64,000 nt of DNA. It comes from Bdellovibrionales bacterium GWA2_49_15 (GTDB lineage Bacteria; Bdellovibrionota; Bacteriovoracia; Bacteriovoracales; Bacteriovoracaceae). The DNA lies in contig MEPP01000021.1 in assembly GCA_001769855.1 (NCBI GenBank), forward strand, positions 372,001-436,000, given 5' to 3'. The position numbers were made by a program, and so were the translations under genes. Below, in pieces: positions 8,818 through 17,411 of this stretch. Every line of letters begins with the position of its first letter. Position 1 is the first letter of the stretch. The notes under the pieces were generated by a model, which saw only the letters and a list, made by a program, of their open reading frames with translations, made no database searches and was not told where the DNA came from.

Positions 8818-9164
8818 GTCTTTTCGTTGGTGTGCAGGTCGGTGTTGAGAATGGCACCCGGTTTGATGATGACATTGGTGGCATTGATCTCCCCGGAAAC
8901 ATGGGCGGTATGATGGATAATGATAGTTCCACGGGCATAAATGATGCCTTCAAAATGACCGAAGATCTCTAAATCAAAACAACGAATATTACCTTTTACC
9001 CTGCCGAGAATTTCAATCGTGAGATGGTCACTCGGACCCATCTCGATCTCACCTTCAAGTTCAGCACTGATTTTGGTGGGACCTTGGAGCTGAAAGACCC
9101 CTGTGTACTTTGAGCCGCGGCCCAAAAATGAAAAATGTTGTTCGCGTAATTGTATGTAGTCCAT
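8814..9164 (-). CDS. bactofilin (polymer-forming cytoskeletal protein)
   Basis: A 116-residue bactofilin of typical length. The core is a run of short glycine-turned beta strands (for example KISAELEGEIEMG, LTIEILGRVKGNIRC, LEIFGHFEGIIYARG, VSGEINATNVIIKPG), the right-handed beta-helix that polymerises without nucleotide. The ATG is 3 bases after the stop of the membrane coiled-coil gene, so the two form an operon, with an L,D-transpeptidase just upstream. Bactofilins commonly recruit peptidoglycan enzymes to sites of shape change, which fits this context. Confidence 0.88.
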   Translation of the reverse strand: MDYIQLREQHFSFLGRGSKYTGVFQLQGPTKISAELEGEIEMGPSDHLTIEILGRVKGNIRCFDLEIFGHFEGIIYARGTIIIHHTAHVSGEINATNVIIKPGAILNTDLHTNEKT

Positions 9165-9167
9165 AAA

Positions 9168-9914
9168 TTATGGTCGTAACTTTTTAATAAAAGTCTGCTT
9201 GTGGACGAGGTCGCCGGTACGTGAAAAGATGAAGACGTTGAAAATGCCTTGCTCCCCTTGGGGTGCGCCTTTGAAGGTGGCTTCCACAGGGCGAAAGCGA
9301 GTTGTCGCAAAAGATTCACCTTGATTGAATTGAATTTTAAAGTTCTCGGCGGTCATCGCCTCTGCCGGGTAAATATGATAGGCATTTTCGTCTTTAAAAA
9401 TAACAAAGACATGGCCGGAGTATTTTTGATTTTCTTTAGTTTGATTAACAATATTAAAGCGAAAATGAAGCTGATCTTTAATAAAAATGACCTCTGGGTC
9501 TTCAATTGTGAAAATATTGGTGCTGGATAAATCCTTCATCCCGTGAATCTGGGTGAAGATATCAAAGACGTTAGAGGTTAATGCGCCTTCAGCAGAAGGA
9601 GGCATCATCTGGGGAGAGGAAAGCTTGGCCTGAAGGTCCTGATTTAAGGAATGTAAATCTTTAATCTCAGATTGCAATGATGAGCGTTCGGCATTGAATT
9701 GATCAACAACGGAGGGCACAATTTGGTGCTCCTGATGTCGAATCTTGAAGTATTTGCGAAGCGAATAGTAGGTTAAGCCACTGAGGAGAGCGAAGAGGAG
9801 AGGGAGGATGAAAAATAAAAGCCGTAGCGTGGATTTTTGTACTTCAAAATAGCGTGGCGGATTCTTCTTTTCGTAAAGTAAAAATGAAAATTTCGATAAG
9901 TCTGTGTTATCCAT
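9168..9914 (-). CDS. single-pass membrane protein with coiled coil and beta-rich periplasmic domain
   Basis: A 248-residue protein. Residues 1-27 are cytoplasmic, about 28-50 form one transmembrane helix, about 60-98 are coiled coil (SSLQSEIKDLHSLNQDLQAK), and about 120-248 look beta-rich. No family was recognised. It lies 3 bases before bactofilin and 30 bases after an L,D-transpeptidase gene on the same strand. By position it is a good candidate for linking a cytoplasmic bactofilin filament to wall enzymes in the periplasm; that role is inferred. Confidence 0.75.
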   Translation of the reverse strand: MDNTDLSKFSFLLYEKKNPPRYFEVQKSTLRLLFFILPLLFALLSGLTYYSLRKYFKIRHQEHQIVPSVVDQFNAERSSLQSEIKDLHSLNQDLQAKLSSPQMMPPSAEGALTSNVFDIFTQIHGMKDLSSTNIFTIEDPEVIFIKDQLHFRFNIVNQTKENQKYSGHVFVIFKDENAYHIYPAEAMTAENFKIQFNQGESFATTRFRPVEATFKGAPQGEQGIFNVFIFSRTGDLVHKQTFIKKLRP

Positions 9915-9944
9915 ATTGGACTTTGATTATACCTAGCAGGAAAG

Positions 9945-11003
9945 CTAATTGCTATTGTTGATTTGTGAATATTCGCCTTCTTTAAAGAAGCGCATTGAGG
10001 GTCTGAAGGCCACATGTTCCGGCCCGGCAGGATACCCGGCCTTGGTCCAGTTCTCATTTACAATTTTCCAGTTGTAGTACTCGTCTTTTTTCAGATAAAG
10101 CGTTTTACGCCCGATATCGGTAATTTTGTCTGAAGCATAATCTTGGGTGAAATTGATCACCGCATAACGATCGGTTACGAAAACGGAGACGTCGCGGGCC
10201 TTGATCTCAGGGCGTCCGGGATTTTGAAAAACCGCTTTCTTATATTCCTTGTAATGGGCGTAATTTCCTCGAATGGAATCTTGAAATTCAGTCGGATGAT
10301 AGGTGGAGATATAGTTTGTAAAATCTTCGTTCTTCCAGGCTTCGATCCAACCGTGGAAAGTATCCAGAACCGCTTTGCGCTCGGTTTTCCAAGTGAGGCT
10401 GCTCAAAAAATGAATATCGTGCACAATGATGACAACGGTTCGATTGAGTTCAATGTATTGAGAAAGATTTTTTAAATCTAAATTTGCCACAACCAGGCAA
10501 CCTCTCGAGTCGAGACCTTTGTCGATGCGTGTCTCATCATTGGTGGAGTGGAGCCAAATCCCTCCGCCGGTTTTTGCCTGGCGACGGTCGATGGGATTGG
10601 GATAATCAAGGACAAAGGCACCGACACCATAAATTGCGCTCTCTTTGCCGAAGCGTTCGAGCAGTGCGGGATGAGGAATGAATTCCGTTAGAAAGTAAAT
10701 GCCTTCAGGGGTTCTAAAATCGCCCTGAAAAGTCTTATCACCCGCTTTTTTTCCAGACACCATTTGAAATTGCTGAATGAGCTGAGGCAGGCCTTGGTTG
10801 TTTTGATAAAGGTAGAGCGTATGAGTCGATTTTTCGGCCAAGAGAATATGATGAGTGTAGGTATCGTCCATCTGAAAAATATTGATGGGCATTACATCTG
10901 TGGTTTGGGCCTGTGTGGAGCTGGGATGGAGAAAGTATGAAGCCATCATCAGGGCCATGGCCGCAAAAAAGTGGTGCCCTGTTTTAGTTTGCAATTTATC
11001 CAT
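9945..11003 (-). CDS. L,D-transpeptidase (YkuD) with C-terminal NTF2-like domain
   Basis: A 352-residue exported protein. The start at 11003 is chosen because GGAG lies 6 bases before it; an ATG 18 bases upstream lacks a site. The signal peptide ends near THAQA-type sequence (SSTQAQ). The YkuD catalytic motif is complete: IWLHSTNDE with the His, then SRGCLVVAN with the nucleophile Cys. After the catalytic domain, about residues 225-345 form an NTF2/Cds6-like domain (ending in KDEYYNWKIVNENWTKAG), often found behind such transpeptidases. It forms 3-3 crosslinks or attaches proteins to peptidoglycan. It heads the operon with the membrane coiled-coil protein and bactofilin. Confidence 0.88.
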   Translation of the reverse strand: MDKLQTKTGHHFFAAMALMMASYFLHPSSTQAQTTDVMPINIFQMDDTYTHHILLAEKSTHTLYLYQNNQGLPQLIQQFQMVSGKKAGDKTFQGDFRTPEGIYFLTEFIPHPALLERFGKESAIYGVGAFVLDYPNPIDRRQAKTGGGIWLHSTNDETRIDKGLDSRGCLVVANLDLKNLSQYIELNRTVVIIVHDIHFLSSLTWKTERKAVLDTFHGWIEAWKNEDFTNYISTYHPTEFQDSIRGNYAHYKEYKKAVFQNPGRPEIKARDVSVFVTDRYAVINFTQDYASDKITDIGRKTLYLKKDEYYNWKIVNENWTKAGYPAGPEHVAFRPSMRFFKEGEYSQINNSN

Positions 11004-11188
11004 ACCTAACTCCAAAATCATGCGAACAGCCGAGCGATATAGTCGGAAAGGGGTCTCAAAAATTAAAAAAACCTTACCTTTTATCCTATCAGAACATGCC
11101 CTGTAATTTCAACCTGACTCAGGGGGATAAAAGTGCCCAACTCGTTCAAATCAAAGGACATGTTAAAATTTGATGTACAGGTATTGTC

Positions 11189-13588
11189 ATGAAAGTACAC
11201 ATTATTTCAGAAAACCCTTCAGATGCGGAGTTTGCCGAGCAGGCAATCTCATTTGAAGCAGTTACAGGTCCGCCTGACTCGGTATCTTCCGCCGAAGAAG
11301 GAGACGTTGTCATTTATGACTATGCCTTGGGTAAAAAGGCAATTCTTGAAAGCATCAAAGCTAATTCAGGCCCGGTCCATCTGGTGTTTTATGATGAGAT
11401 AAAAAACAAAGATCTACGTGAGTTGGAGGGAGGAAATCCAGCACCTCATGCAATGCTAAAACGTCCTGTGAGCGAAGACTTTTTAATGGACGTCCTTTCT
11501 GATTTTGTTGATTCCTCACTGGACGAAGGCCCGACTGGTGATCGAACGAGGACAAACCCCGAGTATGGTGAGCTAACCTTTATCGGGCAGAAAAAAAATC
11601 AAAAACCGGAAACCAAGCCAGCTCCCGCCCGCTCTCATGATGATGAGGATAATGAAGCCGATTTTGAGAGTGGGCAACCGATGCAAGAATTTAAGATGTC
11701 GGGTGAGATCAAAGAAATTATTAAAATGCATTCACTTTCTGCTGACAGGACGCCTGCCTTGGATTCGCCGGAGAACCAAAATATTCAAAAGAGGTTTGAC
11801 CTGGTCTTCCCCGATGCTTGTATTCCTTCGTCTGAGGAAAAGGGGCCGAAGTTCAAGCCCATTGACGAAGATCTACTGCGAGGGATTGCCGAGGATCTCA
11901 AACCGATTGAGGGCGTCTCACTCGATCTTGACGGTGCACTTGAGGATTTAACAGCTGACGGCGATAAACCCATCACCATGCCTGAAGAGGAAGTGACGAT
12001 CCCCCCACCTGTTGAAAAAAGCAAACCAAAAATGGCCGAGAAGGCCCAAAAGCCAGAGGGTTCTATGACTGAGAAGAAAGCAGAGCAAAAGGAAGATGCG
12101 AGTCTCATGTTTGATCTGGGGGGCGATTTGGATAAGGAGCTTGTGGGCGATACCAAGCTGGCTGAAAAAAGTGCCGCCACGCCACCTTCATCATCTTCTC
12201 AAGATGACCTTGATTTGGGTGATGGAGATTTGAATTTTTCCATTGAGGAAACCGGTGCTGAGTCCGATGCAGTGAAAAATGCGCCCGCAGGTGAGGAAAG
12301 TGAGGCACTACCCACTGCCGATGGTCTGGAGATGGGGAGTGACGACGCCGAACAACATACAACTGTGTTTAAGGGCAAGTCCGTTGAATTGGGTGGGATG
12401 GATTTACCCGGTGGTGATGACCTCGTTATCGATTCCGTTTCAAACGAAGGACAATCTAAGAAGAGTGCTCTGGCCGAGGAGCTTGAAGCTGATGAGGGGT
12501 TAGAATTTGATAATCCAGCTCCCGCCAAGTCGGCCAAGCAGAGCAGTGCCCCCGCCAGCAGCTCCAAGGCGAAAACTGAGGACCAGAAATCCGATGATCT
12601 GGATTTAGATCTTGATTTAGATATGGACATGGAAGAAGCATCGACCAAAATCGCGGCCGAGGCGGCCGAGGAAGAACCGGTGCAGGAATTCGATTATAAA
12701 TCAGCGGTGAAAACCTCTGCGAAATTGCCAAAAGCAGAGGATGATCTGGACGTCAATCTGGATGATGACATTGCCATAGATGCCGGTAGTAGTGAATTAG
12801 AGGAACTCATTAGTGTTGAGGAAGATGAGGAAGAGGAAGATGCGCCCACCCGAATTTTGACCGCCAATAAGCGAAGTGCGGCAAGCCCTAAAAAGACCGC
12901 AGAGGTTATAGATATTTCTGAAGGCGAAGACGACGGGCCCATGATCATCGGCTCTGAAAAAATTCCAACGGCATCCTTGAACGAAAATGATTTGGTGCGC
13001 CTGCAGGCAACGATTCGGCATTTAAAAGGTGAAAGGGAAAGTATCTTAAAGGAAGTCGAATCCCTCAAAGAGCAGAAACGAGAGATATCGCAGGAGAATG
13101 TCGGCCTTCGGGCGGAAATCGATGATTTAAAAATAGAGATTTCCATTATCCGTAAGCGTCATGAGAAAGAAGTGGATCAAACCAAGGAACAGTTATTGCT
13201 CCACGAAGAAAGAAAAGCGATGTATGAAGAGAAGCTTAAGCAATATCAGAAAGAAGTCGAGCGACTCAATCATAAGCTCAGAGTGGACTTCACCAAGGTA
13301 AAGCAACGGGAAAAAGAACTGGAAAGCCAACTTGAATTACAGGCGATGGATTCCGAGAATCAAATTAAATCGCGAGATAAAAAGATCTTGGAATTAAAAA
13401 GAAAAATTGATTCATTGGAATTCAATATGGAAAACGCTAGTATTCGTGAGCAAAAATTCAGAGAGGATAAAGATAAAATCGAAGAGCGCATGAATAAAAT
13501 TATTCACACTCTCAGGAATTCGATCAATGTGCTGGAAGATGATTTGGATTTGGATGAAGAGACTTTAGAGAAAATTAAAAAGGTATAG
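11189..13588 (+). CDS. pseudo-receiver / acidic linker / coiled-coil scaffold protein
   Basis: A 799-residue cytoplasmic protein. Residues 1-112 look like a degenerate response-regulator receiver: the first strand is VHIISENPSD where receivers have an acidic pair, DVVIYDYALG holds the phospho-acceptor-like Asp, and MLKRPVSEDF matches the conserved Lys-Pro. Residues about 115-600 are very acidic and of low complexity (DLDLDLDLDMDMEE), probably disordered. Residues about 600-780 form a long coiled coil. The order receiver-linker-coiled coil recalls the myxobacterial polarity proteins AglZ and FrzS. The diguanylate cyclase gene follows 4 bases later and the metallophosphoesterase after that. Role as a polar or motility scaffold is inferred. 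Confidence 0.7.
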   Translation: MKVHIISENPSDAEFAEQAISFEAVTGPPDSVSSAEEGDVVIYDYALGKKAILESIKANSGPVHLVFYDEIKNKDLRELEGGNPAPHAMLKRPVSEDFLMDVLSDFVDSSLDEGPTGDRTRTNPEYGELTFIGQKKNQKPETKPAPARSHDDEDNEADFESGQPMQEFKMSGEIKEIIKMHSLSADRTPALDSPENQNIQKRFDLVFPDACIPSSEEKGPKFKPIDEDLLRGIAEDLKPIEGVSLDLDGALEDLTADGDKPITMPEEEVTIPPPVEKSKPKMAEKAQKPEGSMTEKKAEQKEDASLMFDLGGDLDKELVGDTKLAEKSAATPPSSSSQDDLDLGDGDLNFSIEETGAESDAVKNAPAGEESEALPTADGLEMGSDDAEQHTTVFKGKSVELGGMDLPGGDDLVIDSVSNEGQSKKSALAEELEADEGLEFDNPAPAKSAKQSSAPASSSKAKTEDQKSDDLDLDLDLDMDMEEASTKIAAEAAEEEPVQEFDYKSAVKTSAKLPKAEDDLDVNLDDDIAIDAGSSELEELISVEEDEEEEDAPTRILTANKRSAASPKKTAEVIDISEGEDDGPMIIGSEKIPTASLNENDLVRLQATIRHLKGERESILKEVESLKEQKREISQENVGLRAEIDDLKIEISIIRKRHEKEVDQTKEQLLLHEERKAMYEEKLKQYQKEVERLNHKLRVDFTKVKQREKELESQLELQAMDSENQIKSRDKKILELKRKIDSLEFNMENASIREQKFREDKDKIEERMNKIIHTLRNSINVLEDDLDLDEETLEKIKKV

Positions 13589-13592
13589 AAAT

Positions 13593-14621
13593 TTGGAAAA
13601 ATCAAGAAAAGGCCTCGGGCACTTAAAGGCCCTCATGAAATTTTTGGGGAATCCAAAAGAGCTGGAAGGGCCGGAGTCATTTTATTTAAAGTTATTCCTT
13701 TATCTGCACAATGCTTATCAGATGCAGAGCATGGCGATATGGGCCCTGCCGCAAGATTATAATCATAAGAGCGAGCGCGCTCCCATGCGTCCGCGTTTGG
13801 TATGGTTTCAGGGTGCCAAAAGACCTATTTATAAGGCCCTTCCCTTCCAACAGAAATTGGAACGTTGGGAAAAAAATAAGGGTCTTTTGAAAGCGCCGAA
13901 GCACATCAATCTGTTTTTCTCCCTTGGCACCTTCGGCGGCCATCGCTACTACCTGGATGCGAAGGTCCCCACCAAGGCCAGTGTCTTTCTAGAGTTGTGG
14001 GATTACACCCGCGAATATTTGGAAAATATGTTTTTGCTTTCGAATCGTCTCGCGGAGCTAATGAAAGTCAAAAATTTAGTGCATATCGATGATATCTCCG
14101 GGTTGTATAATCAGCGAAAGTTGAGCATTGACCTCCGAGAACTCATTCAGTCTCATACGCAATCTCACGGACAGTTTTCGGTCCTTTTCATCGACATTGA
14201 TCATTTTAAAGATGTTAATGACAATCATGGTCATGTCATAGGGACAAAAATTTTGGCCGAATTGGCCAAAACCATGAGAGCGCGCTTGCGCGACAATGAT
14301 TTGGTTTATCGCTATGGCGGTGATGAGTTTGTGATGTTGCTTCCCAACGTTGATCCTGAACTTGCAAAAAAAATAGCGCTGAGAATCCTGAGTGATATCA
14401 GAAGTCGTCCGATCGTGGTGGACGGAGGACTGAAGTTTTCCATCTCTGTGTCCATCGGTATCGCCGTCTTTCCACGCGATGCTGAATCGCCCGAGGAGAT
14501 TCTAACTATCGCCGATAAGATGATGTATGAGGCCAAGAGAGGCGGGCGAGGAAGAGTGTGCTATGCCGGCGAGGTACTGTCTATGTTGAAGTCTGAAACA
14601 CCTGCCCGAAGTCGTGTGTGA
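13593..14621 (+). CDS. diguanylate cyclase (GGDEF)
   Basis: A 342-residue protein. Residues 1-160 are a GAF-like or unknown sensory region without membrane helices. Residues about 165-330 form a GGDEF domain with intact RYGGDEFVML active site and an RDND inhibitory site five residues before it, so product inhibition by c-di-GMP is expected. It makes c-di-GMP from two GTP. The start is a TTG at 13593, 4 bases after the scaffold gene stop; an in-frame ATG at 13635 is an alternative. Co-transcription with the pseudo-receiver protein suggests the two act in one c-di-GMP-linked polarity or motility pathway. Confidence 0.9.
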   Translation: MEKSRKGLGHLKALMKFLGNPKELEGPESFYLKLFLYLHNAYQMQSMAIWALPQDYNHKSERAPMRPRLVWFQGAKRPIYKALPFQQKLERWEKNKGLLKAPKHINLFFSLGTFGGHRYYLDAKVPTKASVFLELWDYTREYLENMFLLSNRLAELMKVKNLVHIDDISGLYNQRKLSIDLRELIQSHTQSHGQFSVLFIDIDHFKDVNDNHGHVIGTKILAELAKTMRARLRDNDLVYRYGGDEFVMLLPNVDPELAKKIALRILSDIRSRPIVVDGGLKFSISVSIGIAVFPRDAESPEEILTIADKMMYEAKRGGRGRVCYAGEVLSMLKSETPARSRV

Positions 14622-14624
14622 TTT

Positions 14625-15710
14625 ATGTTAATCCTGGTTATTAGCGATTTTCATTTAGGCCGTGGAAAATTTTTCAAGAATGGCCAAGCCAATATTCTTG
14701 AAGATTTTCATGAGGACGATCGTTTTGTAGAATTCATGGAGCATTATTGCTCCGGCAAATATTATAATGCGCCCATCCACCTTGTGATGAACGGCGATCT
14801 CCTGAATCTCATTCAGATTGATCTTGATGGTGTCTTTACCCACATCATTGATGAGGAAGTGACTGTCCGGGCCCTGCATTCGATTCGCGAGGGGCACCAG
14901 GCCTTTTTTGAAGCGGTTAAACACTTTGCCAATACCCCGAATAAAAAGATCAGCTACGTCATCGGAAATCACGATGCAGGCATGGCCTTTTTAAAGGCCC
15001 AGGAATCCTTTCGTGAGATGACCCATCCTTCGGTAACGTTTTGCTTTGAGCTTAACCTGGGCGGCATTCATATTGAGCATGGGCATCGATTCGAGGCCAT
15101 TAATACGGTTCCGACTCAGAAATATTTTATTCCCGGGCCACGGGGAAAACCGATTCTCAATTTGCCCTGGGGGAGTCTCTTTTGTATCTCCCTCTTGCCC
15201 ATCTTAAAGAAAGAACGCCCTTATATCGATAGGGTCAGGCCCATGAACATGTATGTTAAATGGTGCTTGGTCAATGACTTTTTCTTTTTTTGGCGGATGG
15301 CATGGGTCATGGCCCGCTATTTTATTGAAAGTAATTTTGATGTGTATGTGAAGCAGAATCGAAATTTTAAGACCAATTTGAAAATGTTGAAGCAGGTGAC
15401 TATCTATCCACGCTATGAGCGGAAGGCAAAGTCAATTTTAAAAAAAAGCCGGGAGACCCATACCGTGATCATGGGGCACACCCATCTGGTCGAGTGGCGT
15501 CGCTTTCCCGAGGGAAAATATTATTTCAACAGCGGCACCTGGAACAGTATTCCGTCAATGGACGCAGGCATGCATGCTCATACTACCAGTCTTACCTATC
15601 TTCTGATTGAGCTTGATGTGAAGGAATCCAAGATGAAGGCGGCCTCTATTCAGGTATGGCAAGGTCGTTGGCGACCATTTCGAGAAGAGGTTTCAACCAC
15701 GGCCCTTTAA
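14625..15710 (+). CDS. calcineurin-like metallophosphoesterase
   Basis: A 361-residue protein with a full set of binuclear-metal motifs: SDFHLG (D8, H10), MNGDLLN, IGNHDAG, EHGHRFE and GHTHLVEW. The spacing resembles UDP-2,3-diacylglucosamine hydrolase-like (LpxH) phosphoesterases, but the protein is about 120 residues longer, with an aromatic and basic insertion near 190-260. It begins 4 bases after the GGDEF gene stop. The substrate is not evident; a lipid or nucleotide target is possible. Confidence 0.82.
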   Translation: MLILVISDFHLGRGKFFKNGQANILEDFHEDDRFVEFMEHYCSGKYYNAPIHLVMNGDLLNLIQIDLDGVFTHIIDEEVTVRALHSIREGHQAFFEAVKHFANTPNKKISYVIGNHDAGMAFLKAQESFREMTHPSVTFCFELNLGGIHIEHGHRFEAINTVPTQKYFIPGPRGKPILNLPWGSLFCISLLPILKKERPYIDRVRPMNMYVKWCLVNDFFFFWRMAWVMARYFIESNFDVYVKQNRNFKTNLKMLKQVTIYPRYERKAKSILKKSRETHTVIMGHTHLVEWRRFPEGKYYFNSGTWNSIPSMDAGMHAHTTSLTYLLIELDVKESKMKAASIQVWQGRWRPFREEVSTTAL

Positions 15711-16862
15711 ATTTTTTCTGAATTCAAATTTTAACAAAATAATCAATGCCAGGAAGAGGCAGATTGGACCGGGAAGCAAGGCTGCTCTGATACCCCAGTT
15801 GTCTGTAACCAGGCCCACCAGATAGTGCATACTGGACAGCAGGATACCACCCAGGATTATGGCCTTGGCAATATAGGCGGGAGCCATTTCCTTGAAGCGT
15901 TCCGTTACCGAATCCATTGTCAGGGGAAAAAAATACGACATAAAAAAACCTGTCAGCAAAAAAACAAAGGGGTAGCGAAAGCCAAGAGTAAAACCCGTAA
16001 GGCTGGCCAGGAGCGAGATCAGAAGCATCTTCTGGTTATTGAGTTTAATGGGAAGAAAGGCGGTGAGGAGTCTGCCGGCGGTCAGACACATAAAAAAGTA
16101 AAAGTTATAGGTCATGGATTTGTGATAGTCCCAGTGCAAAGCGTGCTCAAGATACTGTGAGAGGCGAGTGGAGAGAAGAACTTCGGCGCAGACATACAAT
16201 GCCAACATAAGCCCGGGATAAAAGAGACCGGTTCCTAAGGGGAGCGTGGTTTTGGGACGCGATTCAGGTAATGGTGTTCTTGAATCCTGGGGCAAGGTCG
16301 CAAGGGCGGTGAGCAAAAAGATGAAGGCCGGTGCCATTGAGAGAAGAAAAGCGTAAGGCCATAACTTTGGCCCAAAAAGTGTCGCAATCATTGGTGCGCA
16401 AAGTGAAGCCAAGCCATACATGGCGTGCATCCCGGAAAATAGCTGCCGACGATAGGACACTGGGGCAACTTCGCCCAGTAAAATATTGATACAAATCGAG
16501 CAAAAACCATTCCCGATTCCAAAGGTAATGGCACCGACCACCATTGGCCAAAAGCTCGTCCCGGCCAGAGAGGCCAGACTGAAAAATAGCGAGCCTACTC
16601 CCATAAAAGATAAGGAGAGGATCATGCTTTTTTTTGCGCCGAAAAGATTGAGCCACCAAGGTGACAAAATGCTGGTGATGAGGGCCGCCAACGAAGATGG
16701 TGCGAAGAGCAGGGAACCGGTTTGAGAGTTAATGCTGAAATGTGAAAGAATTGAAGGGAAAAGCGGGCCTCGCAGATTATCAATGAGCCCTAGGGTGAAC
16801 AGACCACCATACGTAACAAAGAGAACAGGCAATATTTTGGCAGTATTTTTTTCTACATTCAT
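15693..16862 (-). CDS. MFS transporter
   Basis: A 389-residue protein with about 12 hydrophobic segments and a central cytoplasmic loop near residue 180-205 (DSRTPLPESRPKTT), as in major facilitator superfamily carriers. The start at 16862 is chosen because the frame's upstream TTG lies inside a hairpin. An arginine-poor SLSFMGVGSLFF segment and FGIGNGFCSI match MFS helices 3-4. The family is broad and the cargo cannot be deduced. It is convergent with the metallophosphoesterase, overlapping by 18 bases. Confidence 0.8.
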   Translation of the reverse strand: MNVEKNTAKILPVLFVTYGGLFTLGLIDNLRGPLFPSILSHFSINSQTGSLLFAPSSLAALITSILSPWWLNLFGAKKSMILSLSFMGVGSLFFSLASLAGTSFWPMVVGAITFGIGNGFCSICINILLGEVAPVSYRRQLFSGMHAMYGLASLCAPMIATLFGPKLWPYAFLLSMAPAFIFLLTALATLPQDSRTPLPESRPKTTLPLGTGLFYPGLMLALYVCAEVLLSTRLSQYLEHALHWDYHKSMTYNFYFFMCLTAGRLLTAFLPIKLNNQKMLLISLLASLTGFTLGFRYPFVFLLTGFFMSYFFPLTMDSVTERFKEMAPAYIAKAIILGGILLSSMHYLVGLVTDNWGIRAALLPGPICLFLALIILLKFEFRKNLKGRG

Positions 16863-16888
16863 CACGTGGTCATTCCGGTCGAATAACA

Positions 16889-16909
16889 AAGGCCCCGACT
16901 TGGGGCCTT
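16889..16909 (-). terminator. hairpin between phasin-like gene and MFS gene
   Basis: An 8-bp stem (AAGGCCCC with GGGGCCTT) and 5-base loop follows the phasin-like gene on the minus strand, with a short T-rich tail (TTTGTTATT). It probably ends that transcript and precedes the MFS start. Confidence 0.65.
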
Positions 16910-16939
16910 GCTTTCTTCAAGATCAGTATTATTTTCAGA

Positions 16940-17371
16940 TTAGGTGGCCGATTTGCGAGTTGTTTTTCGTCCTGTGGTCTTAGCCGTGGTGCGACGGGTG
17001 GTCTTTTTTGCGGGCTTTTTAATTCGCACAAAGCCTTCCACTTTTTTTTGCAGCTTGCTTAACTCGTTTTTTTGTATATCGACAAAATGTCTGGCCTTTT
17101 TGACCTCTGCTTGAATCACCTTATCCACAAGTGTTTCAAGTTGCTTCTTTTCATCATTAAATTTTTTCTTAATATCCACCAGGTCTTTTCCAACTAGCCC
17201 GTTAAAATCCTTCTTGGCGTTTCGAACGAATGCTTTCACCGAGCTTTGAATTTCTTTAATTTTTTTCTCTTTAACGAAATTATGCAATTCTTGTTTCACT
17301 TTATTCCAAGATTCGAGCACGGTTTTGACTTGAACTTTTTGACTTTTGGATTCTGCATTTTCAGTTGTCAT
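16940..17371 (-). CDS. phasin-like coiled-coil protein with Lys/Arg/Thr-rich tail
   Basis: A 143-residue protein starting at the ATG with GGAG 7 bases upstream; a longer frame adds only a poly-Lys leader. Residues about 15-110 are helical with heptad-like patterns. Residues about 115-143 are a basic repeat tail (KKTTRRTTAKTTGRKTTRKS) like those of histone H1-like or phasin-associated DNA-binding proteins. The layout suggests a helical protein that binds granules or nucleic acid through its tail. It lies 14 bases after nadE on the same strand. Function is inferred from composition only. Confidence 0.65.
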   Translation of the reverse strand: MTTENAESKSQKVQVKTVLESWNKVKQELHNFVKEKKIKEIQSSVKAFVRNAKKDFNGLVGKDLVDIKKKFNDEKKQLETLVDKVIQAEVKKARHFVDIQKNELSKLQKKVEGFVRIKKPAKKTTRRTTAKTTGRKTTRKSAT

Positions 17372-17411
17372 TGGGCATTCTCCTTTTTTTTTCTTCAAAT
17401 TGATGAATATA

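Noticed and set aside
12199-12648. A serine-rich open frame opposite the acidic linker
   Set aside because: It is the reverse of the Asp/Glu/Ser-rich coding sequence, with no start signals of its own.
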